The notes under the pieces are model-generated. The model worked only from the letters and a program-made list of their open reading frames with translations. It did no database searches and was not told where the DNA came from. The position numbers and the translations under genes were made by a program. Shown here piece after piece: positions 58,319-64,000 of a stretch of DNA of 64,000 bases; position 1 is the stretch's first letter; each line of letters starts with the position of its first letter. The stretch comes from Fistularia commersonii (taxonomy: Eukaryota > Chordata > Actinopteri > Syngnathiformes > Fistulariidae), in NCBI GenBank assembly GCA_037954325.1, contig JBBMNZ010000007.1, forward strand, positions 15,973,001 through 16,037,000, in the 5' to 3' direction.

Positions 58319-59680
58319 ATAAAAAAAATAAAGGGACCAGTCAATCACACTTCTGTGAAATCTAACTCTCCACTTAGGAAGCAACACTGTGGCAACACCA
58401 TCAATTTCACATGCTGTTGTGCAATTGGGATAGACAACAGGTGGAAATGATGGGAAATTAGCAAGACTACCCCATTAACAGAGTGGTTCGGCAGGTGGTA
58501 ACCACGGACCACTTCTCTGTTCCTATGCTTTCTGGTTGTTGTTTTGGTCACTTTTGAAAGCTTTCACCTTAGTGGTAGCATGAGACTGAGTACTGTGTCT
58601 TTCAACAGTGTCCAGAGCATGGAGGTGCTACCAGGAAACAGGCCAGTACATCACGAGACAAGGAGGCTGTAGGAGGGCAAGAAAGAAGAAGCAGGACCAC
58701 TACTTCCGCCTTTGTGCAAGGAGGAACAGGAGGAGCACCACCAGAGCCCTACAATATGACCACCAGCAGGCCACAAATGTGCTTGTGTCTGTTCAAATGG
58801 TAAGAAACAGAATCTATGAGTGCCCGACGTCCACAAATGGGGGTTGTGCTTACAGCCCAACACCATGTGGGACGTTTGACATTTGCCAGAAGACACCAGA
58901 TTGGCAAATTCACCACTGGCACCCTGTGATCTTCACAGATCACAGGCCTGCAACATCCTCCAACATGATCCGTTCGGCAGTGGGTCAGTAATGGTGTGGG
59001 GTGGCATTTCTTTGGGGGGCCGCACAGACCTCTATGTGCTTGCCAGAGGTAGCCTGACTGAGATCCTCAGATCTCTTGTGAGACCATATGCTGGTCTGGT
59101 CGGCCTTGGGTTCCTCCTAATGCTAGTCCTCATGTGGCTGGAGTGTGTCAGCAGTTCCTGCAAGACGAAAGCATTGATGCTATGGACTGGCTTGCCCGTT
59201 CCCCAGACCTGAATCCAGTTGAGAACATCTGGGTAATCATGTCTCGCTCCATCCACCAACGCCACATTGCACCACAGTATGTCCAGGAGTTGGTGGATGC
59301 TTTAGACCAGATCTGGGAGGAGATCCCTCAGGAGACCATCCGCAACCTCATCAGGAGCATGTCCAGGCCTTGTAGGGAAATCATTCAGGCACGTGAAGGC
59401 AACACACACTACTGAGCCTCATTTTGACTTGTTTTAAGGACATTACATCAAATTTGTATCAGCCTGTAGTGTGTTTTTCTGCTTTAATTTTGACCGTGAC
59501 TCCAAATTCAGACCTCCATGGGTTAATAAATTTAATCTCCATTGATTAATTGTGTGATTTTGTGCTGATTTTGTTGTCAGCACATTCAACTATGTAATGA
59601 ACAAAGTATTTCATGAGAATTCATTCATCCAGATCCAGGATGTGGGATTTTAGTGTTCCCTTTATTTTTTGAGCAGTGTA
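58319..59680 (+). mobile_element. Tc1-like DNA transposon, degenerate copy
   Basis: The left end carries AAAAAAAATAAAGGGA and the right end TCCCTTTATTTTTTGAGCAG at 59657-59676; the two are inverted repeats. The right terminus is followed by TA, the Tc1 target. The left terminus has lost its outermost bases into the TA tract. The body holds a broken transposase (58580-59415) and the usual 3' spacer. About 1.36 kb, shorter than the 1.6 kb I recall for intact relatives. Confidence 0.9.
58580..59415 (+). pseudogene. Tc1-like transposase pseudogene
   Basis: Three reading frames in succession match Tc1-family transposases of fish. Frame from 58608: SRAWRCYQETGQY, LCARRNRRSTTRALQ, WHPVIFTDH (the first catalytic Asp, with the following residue changed to His). 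Second frame from about 58940: HDPFGSGSVMVWGGISLGGR and VRPYAGLVG. Third frame from 59134: RSPDLNPVENIW with the catalytic Glu, then WEEIPQETIRNLIRSM, stop TGA at 59413. The helix-turn-helix N-terminus and the QDNAxxH segment with the second catalytic Asp are deleted. Inactive. Confidence 0.92.
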
Positions 59681-59683
59681 TAT

Positions 59684-60236
59684 AAATGACATTGTGATCT
59701 GTAGTGAGAGCAGGGAAGAGGGTGAGGAAAAGAGAGGTGGCGATATTCTCTGGAAAGGAGAGCATTAAGGTTAGACGCAGCGAGACAGAATATATGTGTG
59801 TGAATGAGAGGGGCCCAAGTGGAATAGTGAGGCTACAAGGAGTGGAAACAAAAAAAAGTGGAGGATTTCAATTACATAGTGTCAACAGTCCAGGGCAATA
59901 GAGAGTGTGGAAAAAGGTGAAAAAACAGGTTCAAGCAGGTTGGAGAGAAATGTCAGGGGTACTATGCAATAGAACAACATCAGCCAGAATGAAAGGAAAG
60001 GTGTATAAGACAGTGGTGAGACCAGCAATGCTGTATGGTTTGGAGACAGTGGCATTGAGGAAAAGACAGGAAGCTGAGCGAGAGGTTGCAGATATGAAGA
60101 TGCTGCGGATTTCTTTGCGAGTGGAGGAAAAGGATCAGGAATGAGTCTATCAGAGGGACAGAACATGTTAGATGTTTTGGAGAGAAGGTCAGAGAAGCCA
60201 GACTGAGATGGTCTGATCATGTACAGAGGTACATGG
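59684..60236 (+). mobile_element. RTE-like non-LTR retrotransposon fragment
   Basis: Begins directly after the Tc1 right end with ATGACATTGTGATCTGTAGT (reads DIVICS, just after the RT box), continues with a GRxSKTEYMCVN-like region (here RRSETEYMCVN), then KVYKTVVRPAMLYGLETVAL and LKMLR-like text, and ends near 60236 in a TA tract. Same family as 41676-42288 and 63017-63200. The RT core is absent. Confidence 0.75.
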
Positions 60237-60314
60237 TATATATATATATATGATGGAGTTTATTTACATATACCTATGTATTTCCAATGAAGCTCTGGCT
60301 TTGGGAAAATTGAA

Positions 60315-60545
60315 GAACCTTTATTGTCACATTCAGTTATACATACAGCACATTAGCAACATTTGCATTTAACCCGTGGGTGAACTACGAGCTCAAGGTT
60401 GCTACTGCGCAGTGCCAGGGGAGAAGTTAGGGGTTCAGTGTCTTGCTCAGCAACACTTAAACAGGCTAAAAGGAGCACGAGAAATGAATCAGGAATGATC
60501 AATTCCAATGGCCACGGCTCTAAACCCCTAAGGCACATCACCCGC
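60315..60545 (+). repeat. Unnamed dispersed repeat, copy C
   Basis: Ordered blocks AACCTTTATTGTCACATTCA, GCATTTAACCCGTGGGTGAA, CAGGGGAGAAGTTAGGGGTT, CAGTGTCTTGCTCAGCAACA and CTAAACCCCTAAGGCACATC align with copy A from end to end. Confidence 0.75.
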
Positions 60546-62533
60546 AAAATTTTCCCACAGAGTAACCTTTCATGTCCCCTTCTAAAAACGTCTTGCAAGA
60601 TACGCTTCAATAAACTTCATATGTTAATGTGCAAAAAGACAATGGAAAAATGAAACCACAGCCGTGGGCTATTAATGAAGGACATAAGGGTGGAGACAGA
60701 AACGACCGAAACTGTAAAGATTTATCTGCTCAACGAAATGCTACTAAACACCCCACAAGCTGCATTCGCTGCCACAGCTGTATGAGAAACCAGCAACAAT
60801 TCCTGGAATTCCAGGCCAGCCGGCTGGCTGGAGGAGTGGACAGTTTAGAAAACCTGACAGAGGCCCCACACTCTATTGTACACACTGGCTGTGCATGTAT
60901 GCCTATATATGAGTGTCTGCACTCGTTGATAAGGATTCCAACCATCTGATGAATTGTGGGTAGGAGGAAGAGACAAAGACAAATCACACAGATGATATAC
61001 ATTCTACAGAACACCATCAGCACCAAGCACATGTCCCTTTTGTGCCTCGTGTCCTTTTCAGAGCCAAGAATTGCAAGCCGCTAAGCAAAGCAGCAACATC
61101 TGGGGGATGGCAAGAGGTTCAATAATCGTGTTTACTGGGTGACGCTCTGAGTTCTGATCCACAATGATCACAATTCAAACGCACTCAAAAGGACCTGGAG
61201 CAGTGTGTTCCTAGGGGGGAAACTTGGGTTGCTGATCCGTCCTCAGGTGTCAATCTGTGTGAGGCTCAGCCAGATAAAAGACGGCAATGTCACGGCAGAT
61301 CAGGGGAAACTGGTTGCCATGATCAAAACACTGCTGATTCAGAGGAACTGGTGAAATAAGTATTGTCCAGTCCTGAATGATCCACCTTCTATATATGGAT
61401 AGGGGCCAAAATCACTGAAAGAGTTTCTAAGATATTTTTATAAAATTATGCAATAATATACATACCTCGGTCTATAAAATAAATGTATATAATATGTTGA
61501 CACTCAGATATGTTAAGGATGCCAGATGTTTGTTTTTTATTTTGAGGTATCTAAATAGGGGTATTGCAAACTCTGAGAATAATGATAAAGGCCTGAGGGT
61601 GAACTTCCAGCCAACAGAGGTTGTGTTTGTTTGTATGTTTTTGTGGTCGTAAAAAAAAAGGTATTCTTTGAAAAAGTATTTGCAACTGATATGTTAAAAG
61701 CAGGTGAACTATGCATTTCTGACGGTATTTACCACATCAGTATTCATGGATTCTTGGATGTGAATGTTCATGAGGTGGAAGTTTTGTATGTTTGTGACCT
61801 TCACAGATGAATCCCACCGGGTCTTTCTCTGATGCTTTCCAACTCCGGCACAGCTGCCAGAGCTAATCATGCCCACTCTAGACATTTATTTTGATTTCAT
61901 CAGACGCATTGCAGCACATTTCAAAAAGCAGCTCTCTGCTCTGGTCCCCTAACAAATATGCTCCCAGTCTATTTTTTCACAGAGACAGGATCTACTTTCA
62001 CAGAGAATGTTGAGCTGAAAAGGAAGCGAAGCACAAATGCAGCTTCGGGAAGAGGTGAATTTTCAAAATAAAGCAACAGATTCTCAATTCTCAATCAGAC
62101 TTGAAATAATTTTAACCATAATGAAACTCTATTAATTCCATTATTAGTGTTTAAAGTAAGAAAAACACAAGTAAAAACACCCCTATTCAAAAAGGCAAAA
62201 CAATAAACAATTTAACTACATACTACAAATGTATCTGCTGTGGAAAGAGTAGTCCCATTGGGGTAAAACACTAACACACAGACACTCCTGTGGGTGTCTG
62301 GCCTTAGTGTTGTGGAAAAGTCAGCCCTCTTATTTGTATCATGTGGGTGCAGTATTAACTGTCTGAAACTGGCAGAGTAGTATTTCAGAGTGGTGATGGA
62401 CATGTATGAGAGCTGTAAGACATTGGTGAGGTTCATGAAGGAGGTTCAGGTATGAAGAAGGAGTTGCAGGTGGAAGTAGGCCTGCATCAGGGATCACCTC
62501 CTAGCCCCTATTTCTTGTCAAAATCTTCTTGTG

Positions 62534-62652
62534 GCAACTGGACTTTATTTCTTCACTTGAAGACGTTTCACTCCTCATCGAAGAGGCTTCTTCAGGTCGA
62601 ATAGCTTGCACCCACCGGCGAAGGTCAAGTGAAGAAATTCAAGTCCAACTGC
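62534..62652. repeat. Foldback (inverted) repeat with 27-28 bp arms
   Basis: The left arm 62534-62560 and right arm 62625-62652 are reverse complements apart from a few changes (left ATTTCTTCACTTGA, right TCAAGTGAAGAAAT); the loop is about 64 nt. AAGACGTTTCACTCCTCATC in the loop resembles a fish retroelement 3' end that I recall. Confidence 0.8.
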
Positions 62653-62794
62653 AACGACCAGAATATTTTGCGAGAATTCACCATGACCTGAATCACTGAG
62701 AACCGCCACAGACATGTCCCTGCACAATTTGGAACTCCTAGCCTCTATTTGTTTGCTAAAGTGATCATCCACGTAGTGGTCATCCTTGGGACCA

Positions 62795-62945
62795 AATAGT
62801 TGTTCGATTCCCGCGCTCTTCCGAACCAGTCAAAGTGCTGTTGAGCAAGACACTGAACCCCTAACTGCTCCCCTGGAGCTCATTAATAGCTTTCTGCTCA
62901 TGGCTCGTCCATGATGGATCAAATGCAAATGTAAAATGCAAAATG
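62795..62945 (-). repeat. Unnamed dispersed repeat, copy D (inverted)
   Basis: Contains GAGCAAGACACTGAACCCCT and AACTGCTCCCCTGG, the reverse complements of blocks in copies A and C, followed by CCATGATGGATCAAATGCAA in the expected place. Confidence 0.75.
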
Positions 62946-63016
62946 TTGTTCTGTATGTATAACATACATAACAATTATATAACTTACAATTAAGGTATTA
63001 ATCTTCATGGACTATG

Positions 63017-63200
63017 ATGTTTGAAGATGACATCCTGATCTGTAATAAGAGCAGGTGGACGAAAATCTAGATAGAGGTATGCGATGGAAAGGAGAGGAAT
63101 TCAAGTTTGCGATGGCAAGAAACAACAGAACCCCATGAAATGGCAGGGTTAAAGGAGTACGGCAAAAGGTAAAGAAGATGATGAAGAAGGATGCCGCTTG
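63017..63200 (+). mobile_element. RTE-like non-LTR retrotransposon fragment, highly decayed
   Basis: GATGACATCCTGATCTGTAA and TGCGATGGAAAGGAGAGGAA correspond to the start of the copy at 59684-60236; the similarity fades after about 63110. Confidence 0.5.
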
Positions 63201-64000
63201 GATCACAGAAACTTCGTAGCAATGGACCACATTAGGCATTGTGTTGGAATAGGAATAGGAATCACATTATTTGCTGAAAGTACAACGAACACAGGAATTT
63301 GTATTGGTGTAATATTGGTGTATTGCCATACAAGAGTACCTTTACAAATGAGGAAAAATTAGCTTTAAGAAAAAGACAACGCTAACTTAGCAATAAATCA
63401 CAAGTTGCACTTGAAAGCATATACAATTGGAAATGTGGCTTCACGTTTCATTCAGGTACGTTGTTTGTGCATAATAATGAACTTTGTGGGTTGCAGCAAC
63501 TCACATACCACCTATTTTTTTGAAAACGGTTCATTGTTTTAATCCTTTTGGTTTGTGCCCCTATTTAACTGTGAAGGATTGCGCTTGTGGTGAGACCACA
63601 CTGCGAGGCAGTGTGTTGGGGTTTTGTGCAGAAATGGAAAGAATAACATCACAGCAGCAATTCATTGATCGGGATAAGTTTGTTTTGATTGAAATCTAGA
63701 TATTGGTCCGATTTCTGATTTCGTAGGGCCTTTTTCGTAGGACTGGGCGGGTTTTTCTTACACTCCTCTGTCCTCACAGAGTCAATGCCAAAGTCTAAGG
63801 TCTGAACTGACTTAAGTGTCCATTCTCAAGGAGCTGAGGATAAAATAATTTCTGATAGGAGTTCATCGCTTTCTAACAATAGGAGTGAATCATACTTCTG
63901 TTTTATGATGACGCTAAATGTCAGTTGCTATTATCAATTATACTTGGAATAAACATCTTATTCTTGAAAACTGGCGGTGTCCTCCTCTGTACGTCAGAGG

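Larger units (their letters stand above)
45335..64000. other. Region upstream of the start-codon exon (likely 5'-UTR intron / 5' flank)
   Basis: 18.7 kb without a coding gene I can support. Because exon 44938-45334 begins with an acceptor, this is intron up to the unlocated non-coding first exon(s). It holds TA/CA arrays, a broken gypsy element, a broken Tc1 element, RTE-like fragments, three copies of the four-copy repeat and a foldback repeat. From 48.9 to 50.4 kb and 55 to 58 kb I see nothing recognisable apart from simple repeats. Confidence 0.55.

Noticed and set aside
58580..59415. Active Tc1 transposase
   Set aside because: Needs at least two frameshifts to read through, lacks the N-terminal DNA-binding region and the second catalytic Asp.

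Overview
The window is vertebrate nuclear DNA, most likely from a ray-finned (teleost) fish. The signs are a spliced gene with GT-AG introns, abundant CA/GT, GA and TA microsatellites, and fish-type mobile elements (Tc1-like, hAT, RTE-like non-LTR and Ty3/gypsy-like). There are no bacterial operons, CRISPR arrays or tRNA/rRNA genes that I can support.

One protein-coding gene can be supported. It is a plasma-membrane Ca2+-transporting ATPase on the minus strand, best matched to ATP2B4 (PMCA4). Reading from right to left, I resolved 15 exons from the start-codon exon (44938-45334) down to 3495-3686. All junctions have GT-AG ends and consistent phase. Together they encode residues 1 to 876: the cytoplasmic N-terminus, TM1-TM2, the actuator domain with TGES, the splice-site-A linker, TM3-TM4 with PEGLP, the phosphorylation domain with DKTGT, the nucleotide domain with KGASE, the TGDGTNDGP hinge and TM5. 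Two small exons had to be found by eye: a 36-nt exon at 23134-23169 (the optional splice-site-A exon) and an 88-nt exon at 6469-6556. TM6-TM10, the calmodulin-binding tail and the 3' UTR lie beyond the left edge. The start-codon exon opens with a good splice acceptor, so the promoter and at least one non-coding 5' exon lie further right, either unrecognised in 45335-64000 or outside the window.

Layout: 1-3494 is intron after the last visible exon. From 3495 to 13000 lie the exons for the catalytic core, with a hAT insertion at 5658-6313 that carries an antisense BED-finger-like remnant. From 13000 to 29200 lie long introns and the exons for TM1-TM2, the actuator domain, site A and the linker, with a hAT MITE at 17094-17440. 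From 29198 to 44937 is a 15.7-kb intron with a hAT element close to the exon 2 acceptor, a very long CA tract and an RTE-like fragment. From 45335 to 64000 there is no coding gene that I can support; this 5' flank or 5'-UTR intron holds a broken gypsy element (52.4-54.7 kb), a broken Tc1 element (58.3-59.7 kb), RTE fragments and copies of an unnamed dispersed repeat.

I see no convincing new multi-gene system. The most useful observations are the complete exon map, the site-A exon with its pyrimidine-rich surroundings, upstream ORFs in the 5' UTR, and several hAT insertions with target-site duplications that can be checked.
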